56,533 bases of DNA from DASTYK01 sp964430275 (GTDB lineage Bacteria > Gemmatimonadota > Gemmatimonadetes > Longimicrobiales > RSA9), in contig CAYSGF010000194.1 in NCBI GenBank assembly GCA_964430275.1, positions 1-56,533 of the forward strand. The letters run 5' to 3'. Shown piece by piece: positions 8,568 through 16,846 of the stretch (position 1 is its first letter; each line of letters begins with the position of its first letter). The position numbers were made by a program, and so were the translations under genes. The notes beneath the pieces were generated by a model, which was given only the letters and a program-made list of their open reading frames with translations, did no database searches and was not told the DNA's origin.

Positions 8568-9149
8568 ATGATGCTACAGGAGGTGCGCGACGTCCTCGAG
8601 GCCCTGCTCGGACTGGGACGGGATGCCGGTGACATTACCGTCACGCAGATGGCGCTGCGCGCCATCGTCATCTACACGTTTACGCTCGCAGTGGTTCGGC
8701 TCGGCAGCAAGCGGTTCCTGAGCAAAGCAACCGCGTTCGACGTCATCCTGGGGATCATGATCGGTTCCGTGATGAGCCGGGGCATCAACGGCTCTGCGGG
8801 CCTGCTCGCCACTCTTGCCGGCGGCGCCGTTCTCATCGCACTGCACGCGCTCTTCGCCTTGCTCGCCTATCGCACCGACTGGTTCGGCAATGTCGTGAAG
8901 GGGAAGCCGGTGCTCCTGATCGACGAGGGCGAGGTGCGCACAAAGGCGATGCGCAGCACGAGTCTGTCAGAGAACGACCTCGCGGAGGCGCTTCGGCTTC
9001 AGGGGAAGAAGCCGGACCCCTCACGCGTCGAGCGCGCATACCTGGAGCGGAACGGAAACATCAGCGTCATCACGCGCGAAGAACCGCCACGCGTCGTGGA
9101 GGTCACGGTCGCGGACGGAGTGCAGACGGTGCGCATCGAGCTCTCGTGA
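8568..9149 (+). CDS. YetF/DUF421 family membrane protein
   Basis: 193 residues with three N-terminal membrane segments (VIYTFTLAVVRLGSKRFL, FDVILGIMIGSVMSRGI, LIALHALFALLAY) and the DUF421 cytoplasmic part: GKPVLLIDEGEVRTKAMRSTSLSENDLAEALRLQG and RAYLERNGNISVI. YetF-type proteins are of uncertain function; relatives occur in spore membranes and stress regulons. Two ATGs in a row (8568, 8571) follow GGAGAGG, a good ribosome site. The gap to SulP is 30 bp, so it may share the same transcript, though no functional tie to sulfate is evident. Confidence 0.88.
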   Translation: MMLQEVRDVLEALLGLGRDAGDITVTQMALRAIVIYTFTLAVVRLGSKRFLSKATAFDVILGIMIGSVMSRGINGSAGLLATLAGGAVLIALHALFALLAYRTDWFGNVVKGKPVLLIDEGEVRTKAMRSTSLSENDLAEALRLQGKKPDPSRVERAYLERNGNISVITREEPPRVVEVTVADGVQTVRIELS

Positions 9150-9263
9150 CTCATCTGCGCTCCCTGGCGAGACGCTGCGGCATCCGCAGGCGGGAGGGGC
9201 CCCTGAATTGCACCAGTGAATCCAGCCCGGCACAAGCCGACACCACTATCTCGAGAGGGCATC

Positions 9264-10667
9264 ATGCGCGCTTCGATGCTGTCGACGCTTCGCGTCCACT
9301 TCCCGCTGGTCCTGCTGACTTCTTTTGCCTGCACGCAACCCGAGCTCCGCACCGGGACCGCTGCGGAGACCGGTCTTCCGGCCCCCCGGGAGGTCCGCAC
9401 CGGAGCCGCCGCCTTTGGCGACTGGAGGGGCGACGCGCCCGGTGTGCGCTATCACATCAGGACGTCCGACCTGCCGACCGCGGTGATGACGGGTACGGAT
9501 CCCGAGGCATCGGTCGCCGATCCCGCGGAGGTAGTCGCACCGCCGCCGGGCGCGACACTGAACGTGCCGGACGGCTTCGAGGTGCGCGTGTTCGCCAGCG
9601 GGTTGAAGCAGCCACGCAGGCTTCGCATCGCGCCGAACGGCGACATCTTTGTATCGGAGAGCGGAACCGGACGCGTGCTCGTGTTCCCGGCAGGCGGCAC
9701 AGGTAGTGCTTCTGCGACGCCACACGTCTTCGCCGAGAACCTCGACCGGCCGTACGGCATCGCGTTCCTTCCGCCTGCCGATCCGCAGTATGTCTATGTC
9801 GCCGCAGCGAACCAGGTTGTCCGCTACCCGTACCGCAATGGGGACTTCGAGGCTCGGGGACCGGCCGAAGTGATCGTCCCCAACATCCCGACGGAGCGGC
9901 ACTGGACGCGCGACCTCGCCGTCTCCACAGATGGTCAGCGACTGTTCGTCGCCGTCGGTTCTGCGTCGAATCTGGGTGTCAACGGCATGCCTGAAATGAC
10001 GCTCGCGCAGATCCATCAGTTCGAAGAGACGCATGGGCGCGGCGCCGCGTGGGGCGAGGAAGAGAATCGCGCCGTAGTACGCGTGTTCGACCCGGAAGGG
10101 CAGTCGATTCGCAACTATGCCACCGGCCTGCGCAACTGCTCGGGACTGACGGTGCAGCCCGGTACGGACAACCTGTGGTGCGTGGTCAACGAGCGCGACC
10201 ATCTCGGCCCGAACATGGTGCCGGACTTCATGGTGCACGTGCAGGACGGCGCCTTCTACGGATGGCCCTGGTATACGGTCGGCGACCGGGAGGATCCCGC
10301 CCTGAGCGGCGAGCGTCCCGACCTCGAAGCTGATGTACGCGTACCCGAAGTGTTGATCCAGCCGCACTCCTCCGCGCTCAGCGTGGTGTTCTATGATCGT
10401 GACGCCTTCCCCGCGGACTACCGCGGTGACGCTTTCGTGGCGCTGCATGGCTCCCATAGCCGGCCTCAGATAACCGGGTACAAGGTTGTGCGCGTGCGCA
10501 TGCGGGATGGGAGACCGACTGGCGAGTACGAAGACTTCCTAACCGGCTTCGTGCTGGACAACGAGACGGTCTGGGGCCGGCCGGCCGCCGTAGCGGTCAC
10601 CACGGACGGCGCACTGCTGGTGAGTGACGACGCGAACGGCACGATCTTCCGGGTTACGCGCAGATGA
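9264..10667 (+). CDS. Sorbosone dehydrogenase/PQQ-type sugar dehydrogenase-like lipoprotein
   Basis: 467 residues. An N-terminal hydrophobic stretch ends at SFAC (Cys23), a poor but possible lipobox, so export and lipid anchoring are likely. The rest is a six-bladed beta-propeller of the soluble quinoprotein glucose/sorbosone dehydrogenase type: VPDGFEVRVFASGLKQPRRLRIAPNGDIFVSESGTGRVLVF, NLDRPYGIAFLPP, YATGLRNCSGLTVQPGTDNLWCVVNERD, GWPWYTVG and AFVALHGSHSRPQITGYKVVRVRM. Members oxidise sugars or aldehydes in the periplasm with PQQ. No PQQ biosynthesis genes are in the window, so the cofactor would be made elsewhere or scavenged. ATG 9264 has GAGAGGG upstream; the in-frame ATG at 9216 would put 16 extra residues ahead of the signal peptide. 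Confidence 0.82.
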   Translation: MRASMLSTLRVHFPLVLLTSFACTQPELRTGTAAETGLPAPREVRTGAAAFGDWRGDAPGVRYHIRTSDLPTAVMTGTDPEASVADPAEVVAPPPGATLNVPDGFEVRVFASGLKQPRRLRIAPNGDIFVSESGTGRVLVFPAGGTGSASATPHVFAENLDRPYGIAFLPPADPQYVYVAAANQVVRYPYRNGDFEARGPAEVIVPNIPTERHWTRDLAVSTDGQRLFVAVGSASNLGVNGMPEMTLAQIHQFEETHGRGAAWGEEENRAVVRVFDPEGQSIRNYATGLRNCSGLTVQPGTDNLWCVVNERDHLGPNMVPDFMVHVQDGAFYGWPWYTVGDREDPALSGERPDLEADVRVPEVLIQPHSSALSVVFYDRDAFPADYRGDAFVALHGSHSRPQITGYKVVRVRMRDGRPTGEYEDFLTGFVLDNETVWGRPAAVAVTTDGALLVSDDANGTIFRVTRR

Positions 10668-10845
10668 AGGCTGAAGTGGGCGCCGGGGACGCGATGTGGC
10701 GGAACTGAGGAGGGGTGCCGAGCCGGGTGCCGCCGCACCAACGATCACGGCCTCGACAGTCTGAAGAGCGTCGAGCCGCGAACAGGGTTCTCGAGACAGG
10801 TCACCAGCGCGTCGAGCTGCAGAACGTCGAGCAGGCGCTGCTGTA

Positions 10846-10919
10846 TGGGCCCGGCAGGACTCGAACCTGCGACCGTGGGATTATGAGTCCCCTGCTCTGA
10901 CCGACTGAGCTACGGGCCC
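10846..10919 (-). tRNA. tRNA with CAU anticodon (Met elongator or Ile2)
   Basis: The reverse strand folds into a full cloverleaf: acceptor GGGCCCG/CGGGCCC, D arm GCTC/GAGC, anticodon loop CTCATAA, T arm GCAGG/CCTGC with loop TTCGAGT, discriminator A. The encoded 3' end is TAC, so CCA must be added after transcription. The anticodon CAU fits elongator tRNA-Met, or tRNA-Ile2 if C34 is changed to lysidine by TilS; the GGTCGCAGGTTCGAGTCC arm looks rather like Ile2, but this cannot be settled by eye. The first pair of the anticodon stem is a G-A mismatch. It sits between two convergent genes. Confidence 0.93.
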
Positions 10920-10941
10920 GGAGAGCCGGAATCTAGAGGAA

Positions 10942-11580
10942 TCAGCGGGTCCCGAACAGCCGGTCTCCGGCATCCCCCAGGCCGGGCAGGATGTAGCCCA
11001 CGTCGTTGAGCTGTCGGTCGAGTGCAGCCGTGAAGACGTGGACGTCCGGGTGTTCGTCCAGCATGCGCTGGACCCCTTCCGGTGCGGCGACGAGGCAGAC
11101 GAGACGCACGCGCATGGCGCCGTTGCGTTTGAGCGACTGCACTGCGGCAGCTGCGGAGCCGCCCGTCGCGAGCATCGGATCGAGCACGATGAAGTCGCGC
11201 GTCTCGGCGTCGGGCGGAATCTTGAAGTAGTAGTCGACGGGCTGCAGCGTGTCGTGCTCGCGGTACAGCCCGATGTGCCCGACGCGTACGGACGGCATCA
11301 GGCGCAGCATCCCTTCGACCATTCCCAGACCGGCACGCAGGATCGGCACGAGAGTGAGCTTCTTGCCACTCACCATGAATGCCTGCGTGCGTTCGAGCGG
11401 TGTGTCGATCTCGACGTTCTCGAGCGGCAGATCCTTCGTCACCTCGTACCCCATCAGCATCGCGATCTCGTCGACGAGTGCGCGAAACGTCTTCTTCGAT
11501 GTGTTCCGGTCGCGCAGCACGGCGAGTTTGTGCTGGATGAGCGGATGGTCGATGACAGTGAGGTTCGGAAAGTCGTGCAT
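10942..11580 (-). CDS. upp: Uracil phosphoribosyltransferase
   Basis: 212 residues, full family length, starting FPNLTVIDHPLIQHKLAVLRD and keeping RALVDEIAMLMGYEVTKDL, LVPILRAGLGMVEGML, GLYREHDTLQPVDYYFKIP and the PRPP loop VLDPMLATGGSA. The end, FTAALDRQLNDVGYILPGLGDAGDRLFGT, carries the uracil-binding segment. It converts uracil plus PRPP to UMP in pyrimidine salvage in the cytoplasm. A promoter at 11606-11633 would give a leader of about 20 bases; no strong ribosome site is seen before ATG 11580. The de novo pyrimidine genes pyrRBC lie 23 kb away, so salvage and synthesis are not in one operon. Confidence 0.97.
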   Translation of the reverse strand: MHDFPNLTVIDHPLIQHKLAVLRDRNTSKKTFRALVDEIAMLMGYEVTKDLPLENVEIDTPLERTQAFMVSGKKLTLVPILRAGLGMVEGMLRLMPSVRVGHIGLYREHDTLQPVDYYFKIPPDAETRDFIVLDPMLATGGSAAAAVQSLKRNGAMRVRLVCLVAAPEGVQRMLDEHPDVHVFTAALDRQLNDVGYILPGLGDAGDRLFGTR

Positions 11581-11605
11581 GCGGCGCCCCGGTCGAAGTC
11601 GCGGG

Positions 11606-11633
11606 AAAGTAGGCGGCGGCGCGGCCCGGTCAA
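11606..11633 (-). promoter_or_regulatory. Probable upp promoter
   Basis: On the minus strand TTGACC (11633-11628), a 16-bp spacer and TACTTT (11611-11606). It lies 25 bases before the upp ATG and resembles the TTGACG-N17-TAGCTT promoters found elsewhere in the window. Confidence 0.55.
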
Positions 11634-11655
11634 GCAGCCGGTCAATGACCCGGCG

Positions 11656-14049
11656 TCACAGCCGGCCGAGGTCGCGAGCCTCGACCCAGCCCTCGTCGGC
11701 GCCGGCCCGGATATGGACCCACTCGCCCCGTTCGTCGACGACGCGGGCCAGCGCACCCTCCTGCAGCGTCGCGCGCGGCTCCGCCCTGAGCGCAGGTCCG
11801 CCGCGAACGGCCGCCGAACGCACGGCCACGGCACTGTCCGGCCAGCCGACCCGACCGGCCAGGCCGAGCAGCGCGACGGCGGCGAGGAGTACGCCCGCGA
11901 GGCCCGCGAACCCGGCCACCCGCGCACCACGGCTGCGCCCCGCGACGCGCAGTGCGAGCAGTGCCCCTCCGAGCAGCCAGGCGAAGCCGGCAAATGCCCG
12001 CAGCTCGTTGGCCGTGAAGGGCAGCGGCCTGCGTGCGAACACGAGCGCGTGATCCGCGTCGATCGCCCGCAGGTTGTGAGCGGCATCATCGGCGCGCGGC
12101 TGCAGGCGCAGGGCCCGGGTCCAGGCATGAATCGCCGCACCTCGCGCACCGAGCCGGAAGTCCGTGTTGCCCAGGTCGTACCATGCCGCGGCGTCGAGCG
12201 GGAAGGATTGCAGGTGTGCGACGAAGCCGGCGCGTGCGGCATCGAACTGTCCGCGCTCGAACGCCGCGACCGCCTCGCCGAACGCATCGCGCTGTGCATG
12301 GTCTGCATGCGCCGCAGGGGAAAGCATCAGCAGTGCGACGACGGATGTCGCTGCGGCCATCCGGCGGGCGCTTCGTACGCGGTCGATGCGCCGCAGCACG
12401 AGCTCGGCGCGCTGGATCAGCGCCTCGACGTCCGCCGCCTTGACGGGGTCCGGCCGGAAGCGTGCGGCGCGGATCGCCGCGCGCACGGCGTGCAGGCTCA
12501 TGATCACCTCCGGACCTGCACCGTGTGCACGGAGCGCATCGTCGTCGGTGGTATCGCTGCCCGTGAGCGCGAGGACGGCCGCATCGAGCGCCTGCTGCAG
12601 CTCGCCGAGCGCGCCGCGAGGATCCGATCCGGCCTTCCTGCGCGCGCGGGTGAAGCTCTCTTCCCTGCCGCGCCGGCGCGCGCGCTGCGCCGCCAGGCGC
12701 GGTGGGTGGCGGCGCCAGGCGAGTGCGCCGGCGATCAGGAGCAGCGGCGCGAGCTGGAGCCACGCGAACCACGGGCTTCCGGCCCACGCGAACGCGGGCA
12801 CCGGCTCGGGCGCCGTGCGCAGGCGCGCGAGTGCGGTATCCTCCGGCGTCGCTGCTGCCACATCGCCCCGCACGCTCAGCGGCGGAAGCTCGATGCGCGC
12901 GCTGTCATAACGCTCTGCCTCAGGATCGAACCAGGCGTACGCGACGGGTGGAATGGGAAGGGTGCCGCTGCGCTCCGGAACGAGGAGCCAGTGGAAGCGC
13001 TTGACGCCACGGATGCCGCTCGTGCGCGCGGTAAAGGTGGCGTCCTCGGTGGGCTCGAAGACATCCACACCGGGCACCGGCTCCAGGCGTGGTGCGGGGA
13101 GCGCCTTGATGTTGCCCGTGCCTTCGACCTCCACGGTGAGCGTCGCGGCATCGCCCTCGGCCAGGTCCGTGCGATCGAGCCGGGCGCTCACGGTGAACCG
13201 TCCGACCGCGCCCGTGAAGGCAGCGGGCCGGCCGTCGTCGGGCAGGGCGCGCACCGGCAGCCGCAGCGTATCCCCCACGAGCTCGTAGGATTGCGGCGCG
13301 AACATCCAGCCACGGTCGACCTCGTAGGCCGCGCGGCCGGGGGGCAGCACGTGCTCGCCCGAGGTCAGCGGCACGTACAACCGGCGGTACTCGTGCACGT
13401 CGTAGTACGCGTCACCGAATGCGCGGACGCCGATCGCGCCGCGGTCTTCGACCTCCTGCACCCAGAAGCCCGGCGCACTCGGCGGCTCGAACGTCGGTGT
13501 TCGGCCACGATGCGTGCGCTGCACTTCCGGAATCACTGCGGTCATGCGCAGCAGCACGGGCTCGCCGAGCCAGGCCGTGTCCGGCGCGAGGGTGACGCGC
13601 AGCTCCCCGGCTGCTGCGCCAACCGCGCGACCTCCGGGCTGGACCGGACCGGGCATCGCGCGCACACCCGGGGCAGTAGCAACGACGCGCAGCGTGAGCG
13701 GCCGCGTGCGCAGCACCGTCCCATCGTCGAGGCGCACGATGGCGGGCGGAATCGTGAAGAGACCCTCGCGGTGCGCGCGCAGCACGACGTCGCGGCGCAC
13801 GATCGTCGTGCGTCCCCCCGGCAGCGACAGCTGCGTCTGCTGGTAATCGCGCGAGCTGATGATGCTGAGCGACGTCGGCAGAACCGGCAGCTCGATCTCC
13901 TCCGGCCGGCCGCCGCTCGCCTCCACACTGATCTGGAGCATGGTGGACGCACCCACCGCGATCCGGTCGTCGGAGAGGGATGCCTGTATCTGGACGTCCT
14001 GCTGCTGCACCAGCGTGGCGGCCAGTGCCAGGGCCAACGCGGAGAGCAT
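11656..14049 (-). CDS. BatD-TPR-SH3 fusion (BatD/BatE-like aerotolerance protein)
   Basis: About 797 residues. After a signal-like N-terminus comes the BatD part (DVQIQASLSDDRIAVGASTMLQISVEASG, two oxygen-tolerance immunoglobulin-like repeats, then a membrane segment near WFAWLQLAPLLLIAGALAWRR). A cytoplasmic stretch with a 4-helix look (GALGELQQALDAAVLAL) follows, then a second export-like segment (ATSVVALLMLSPAAHA), a TPR unit (AFERGQFDAARAGFVAHLQSFPLDAAAWYDLGNTDFRLG) and a C-terminal SH3-like end (LQEGALARVVDERGEWVHIRAGADEGWVEARDL), the usual make-up of BatE. BatD and BatE thus appear fused. Start ATG 14049 overlaps the preceding stop (TGATG); GTG 14052 is possible. It is the last gene of the MoxR-Bat operon. 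Confidence 0.85.
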   Translation of the reverse strand: MLSALALALAATLVQQQDVQIQASLSDDRIAVGASTMLQISVEASGGRPEEIELPVLPTSLSIISSRDYQQTQLSLPGGRTTIVRRDVVLRAHREGLFTIPPAIVRLDDGTVLRTRPLTLRVVATAPGVRAMPGPVQPGGRAVGAAAGELRVTLAPDTAWLGEPVLLRMTAVIPEVQRTHRGRTPTFEPPSAPGFWVQEVEDRGAIGVRAFGDAYYDVHEYRRLYVPLTSGEHVLPPGRAAYEVDRGWMFAPQSYELVGDTLRLPVRALPDDGRPAAFTGAVGRFTVSARLDRTDLAEGDAATLTVEVEGTGNIKALPAPRLEPVPGVDVFEPTEDATFTARTSGIRGVKRFHWLLVPERSGTLPIPPVAYAWFDPEAERYDSARIELPPLSVRGDVAAATPEDTALARLRTAPEPVPAFAWAGSPWFAWLQLAPLLLIAGALAWRRHPPRLAAQRARRRGREESFTRARRKAGSDPRGALGELQQALDAAVLALTGSDTTDDDALRAHGAGPEVIMSLHAVRAAIRAARFRPDPVKAADVEALIQRAELVLRRIDRVRSARRMAAATSVVALLMLSPAAHADHAQRDAFGEAVAAFERGQFDAARAGFVAHLQSFPLDAAAWYDLGNTDFRLGARGAAIHAWTRALRLQPRADDAAHNLRAIDADHALVFARRPLPFTANELRAFAGFAWLLGGALLALRVAGRSRGARVAGFAGLAGVLLAAVALLGLAGRVGWPDSAVAVRSAAVRGGPALRAEPRATLQEGALARVVDERGEWVHIRAGADEGWVEARDLGRL

Positions 14050-15860
14050 CACCAGTCGCGTGTTACCGGCGTGCGCCGCTGTCCCTTGCGCAGCTTGTCG
14101 CGCGTCAGGTCACGCTCGTCCTGCTCCACGGCGGCCAGAATCTGCTCCGCCTGCTCCCGTGTCATCGGCTGGTTCTCGAAGCGACCGCCCGACTCTGCAC
14201 CCTGCCCCGATGGGCCCTGCGACGGCTGAGCACCGCCGCCCTGATCACGTGCCTGCTGTTCGTCTTCCCGGTTCTGGTCGTCCTGCTCTTGCGGCTCCTC
14301 CTGCGGCTGCTGCTGCTGTTCCTGTTTCTCCTCGCGCTCGCGCAGCGCCAGCTCCAGGTTCCACTTCGCTTCGACATCGTCCGGCGTGAGGCGCAGCGCA
14401 TGCTGGTACGCTTCCACGGCGGCATCGTACTGCTGCACCTGCGCGCGCGGGTCGCCCCCTGCACGTGCGGCTTCCAGGTAGCGGTTGCCGAGGTTGTAGT
14501 AGGCGCGCTCGCGCAGCACGGGATCGACGTCACGCAGCGCGATCTCCAGGTGCCGTTCCGCCTCCGCGTAGCGACGCAGCGCGAGCAGCGCCGTACCCAG
14601 ATTGTAGTGCAGCTCGGGGCCGGTCGCGCCGTCGGCAAGCGCTGCCTGGTAGGCAGCGACGGCTTCCTCGAAGCGGCCTTCCCGGTAGAGGCGGTTGCCC
14701 CGCTCGATGTCGCCGATGCCGAAGCCACCGGCGGCGAGGGTGAGCACGAGGAGCGCGGCCGCGCGCGCGGCGCGCAGGCGGCGACGTGTGCCGCGTGCCG
14801 GCACGACCTCGATCGGCGTGTCCGGCTCCGGTGCCGCACGGCGCACGGGCCGTACATCGCGCCGCACGAGCCAGCCGTCCAGCGCCAACAGCACGAGCGC
14901 GAGCGCGACGAACCACGCGTACTGCTCGCGGCGCGTCGTCCGCTGCCCCCCCTCCGAGGTGGCACGTTGCAGGGAGTGCAGGTCGTCGACCAGTGCACCG
15001 GTCGCGCCGCCGTCGGCGAGGTCGTAGTACTCCGCGTTCGTCGCGGATGCGACGTCGCGCAGCAGCCGCTCGCCGAGTCGCGAGATGACGATCTCGCCGC
15101 CTTCGTCGCGCTTGTAGCCGGTTCGCCGTCCGGCTTCGTCGTAGTCCGGGATCGGCGAGCCTGCCGCCGTGCCGACACCGACCGTGAACACGCGCACCCC
15201 GGCCCGTGCCCCGCGCGCGGCAGCGTCACGCACCGCATCCACGTCCTCGAGCGCTTCGCCATCCGTGACGAGGACGACGGCACGGTCACCGCCACTCTCG
15301 ACCCGGCCGCGCGCCAGATCCGTTGCCTGCGCGAGCGCCGCGGCGAGCGACGAGCCGCCCTGACTGACGATCTGCGGGTCGAGCGCGTCCAGGTAGAGAT
15401 CCAGCGCGCCGTGATCCGTGGTGAGTGGCGAGAGCACGTATGCGCGGCCCGCGAACACGACCAGGCCGATGCGGTCGGTGCGCATCTCACGCAGCAGGCG
15501 GCGGGCGAGCAGGCGCGCCCGCTCCAGCCGGTCCGGCGTGATGTCGGGCGCGAGCATCGACTTCGATATGTCCATGGCGAGCACGACATTGACCGAGCGC
15601 GATTCGGTTGCCTGGTCGTCCGTCCCCCAGCGCGGTCCCGTCGCGGCGAAGCCGAGAGCGGCAGCGGCGGGCACGACGAGCAGGAGTCGTCGCCACGGGA
15701 ACGCTGCGAGCCCGCGTCCGCCGAGCCGCTCGAGCAGCGGCGCATCGCCGAGCGATTCAACGACGCGCCGGCGGCGGCGCGCGAACAGCACGACGAACAG
15801 CGCGGTGAGCAGCGGCAGCAGCACGACAAGGCCGAAGAGGTCCGGGCGGTCGAAGCTCAT
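14049..15860 (-). CDS. BatB-BatC fusion (VWA domain plus TPR)
   Basis: 603 residues. The N-terminal half is BatB: two membrane segments, a VWA domain with MIDAS motif DISKS in VVLAMDISKSMLAPD and TDGEALEDVD, and a closing membrane segment (YAWFVALALVLLALDGWLV). The second half is BatC: a membrane segment (AARAAALLVLTLAAGGFG), TPR repeats (NRLYREGRFEEAVAAYQAAL; LHYNLGTALLALRRYAEAERHLEIAL; YYNLGNRYLEAA) and a very glutamine/glutamate-rich tail before MTREQAEQILAAVEQDERDL. In most bacteria these are two genes. ATG 15860 is preceded by GGGAGGG and overlaps the batA stop; the in-frame ATG at 15896 lies inside batA and is rejected. Confidence 0.88.
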   Translation of the reverse strand: MSFDRPDLFGLVVLLPLLTALFVVLFARRRRRVVESLGDAPLLERLGGRGLAAFPWRRLLLVVPAAAALGFAATGPRWGTDDQATESRSVNVVLAMDISKSMLAPDITPDRLERARLLARRLLREMRTDRIGLVVFAGRAYVLSPLTTDHGALDLYLDALDPQIVSQGGSSLAAALAQATDLARGRVESGGDRAVVLVTDGEALEDVDAVRDAAARGARAGVRVFTVGVGTAAGSPIPDYDEAGRRTGYKRDEGGEIVISRLGERLLRDVASATNAEYYDLADGGATGALVDDLHSLQRATSEGGQRTTRREQYAWFVALALVLLALDGWLVRRDVRPVRRAAPEPDTPIEVVPARGTRRRLRAARAAALLVLTLAAGGFGIGDIERGNRLYREGRFEEAVAAYQAALADGATGPELHYNLGTALLALRRYAEAERHLEIALRDVDPVLRERAYYNLGNRYLEAARAGGDPRAQVQQYDAAVEAYQHALRLTPDDVEAKWNLELALREREEKQEQQQQPQEEPQEQDDQNREDEQQARDQGGGAQPSQGPSGQGAESGGRFENQPMTREQAEQILAAVEQDERDLTRDKLRKGQRRTPVTRDW

Positions 15861-16846
15861 GGCACCCTCCCGAAGCGGCTCGCGCGCAGCGCCCACTCGC
15901 CCAGCAGCAGCAACGCAGCGAGCAGCAAAAACGGCAGATAGCGGGGCGTATAGCTCACGTAGCGGCTCACCTCCACGGAGCTGCGCTCGAGCTGATCGAT
16001 CTGCGTATACACCGAATCGAGCGCTTCGGGATTCGTCGCGCGGAAGTAGCGTCCGCCGCTCGTCTCGGCGATCTCCGTCAGCAGCTCGTCGTCGATGCTC
16101 ACCGGCAGGTTCGCGTACTGCACGCCGAACGGTCCGGTGGCGACCGGAATCGGTGCGACGCCCTCACTGCCGACGCCGATCGTGTAGATCCGGATGTCGA
16201 GTGCCGCGGCGGCCTGCGCCGCAGTCCGCGGGTCGATCTCGCCACGATTGTTCTCGCCGTCCGTCATCAGGATCATGACGCGGGACTCGCCGGGTGCGCG
16301 CCGCAGCCGGTTCGCGGCCGTGGCGATCGCCGTGCCGATCGCCGTGCCGTCCTCGAGCTGACCGGCGCCCGCCCGCAGCTGCTCGAGAGACTGGTACAGC
16401 ACGTCGTAGTCGATCGTGATCGGAACCTGTGTCAGCGCTTCGCCCGCGAAGGCGACCAGGCCGATGCGGTCGAAGGAGCGGCCGCGAATGAAATCACGCA
16501 CCTGCCGCTTCGCTACGGTCAGCCGGTTGTCCGGCGCGAAGTCCTCGGCCAGCATGGAGCTGGAGATGTCGAGTGCGAGCACGATCGCGATTCCTTCGGC
16601 ATCGACGTCCACGACGGCGGCGCCGGTGCGCGGTCCGGCGAGCGCGAAGACGAGCGCCGTGAGCGCAGCGATGCGCAACCACGAAGGCAGCCGCGCGAGC
16701 AAGCGCGCACCGCCGCCAACCAGAGCTGCGAGCGCACCGGCACGCGAATGCGTGAGCGCGCGCTCGCGTCCCCGCATCAGCCAGAGCACGAGCATGAGCA
16801 GGGGCAGGAGCAGCAGGGCCCACGGCTGTGCGAAGCCGAAGCTCAT
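15857..16846 (-). CDS. BatA-like VWA membrane protein
   Basis: 329 residues: two N-terminal membrane segments (PWALLLLPLLMLVLWLM and LRIAALTALVFALAG), a VWA domain with intact MIDAS (ALDISSSMLAED, then DGTAIG and MTDGENNRG) and a C-terminal membrane helix (YLPFLLLAALLLLGEWAL). BatA forms a periplasm-facing metal-binding complex with BatB and is linked to MoxR chaperone ATPases in stress tolerance. It overlaps both neighbours by 4 bp, so it is translationally coupled in the operon. Confidence 0.92.
   Translation of the reverse strand: MSFGFAQPWALLLLPLLMLVLWLMRGRERALTHSRAGALAALVGGGARLLARLPSWLRIAALTALVFALAGPRTGAAVVDVDAEGIAIVLALDISSSMLAEDFAPDNRLTVAKRQVRDFIRGRSFDRIGLVAFAGEALTQVPITIDYDVLYQSLEQLRAGAGQLEDGTAIGTAIATAANRLRRAPGESRVMILMTDGENNRGEIDPRTAAQAAAALDIRIYTIGVGSEGVAPIPVATGPFGVQYANLPVSIDDELLTEIAETSGGRYFRATNPEALDSVYTQIDQLERSSVEVSRYVSYTPRYLPFLLLAALLLLGEWALRASRFGRVP

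Noticed and set aside
11038..14229. 1063-residue plus-strand open frame across upp and the Bat gene
   Set aside because: It lies antisense to two clear genes and its translation is His/Arg-rich low-complexity sequence without any domain; it is a high-GC shadow frame.
13980..15941. 653-residue plus-strand open frame opposite batBC
   Set aside because: It is antisense to a VWA-TPR gene with intact motifs; no domain of its own and no ribosome site.
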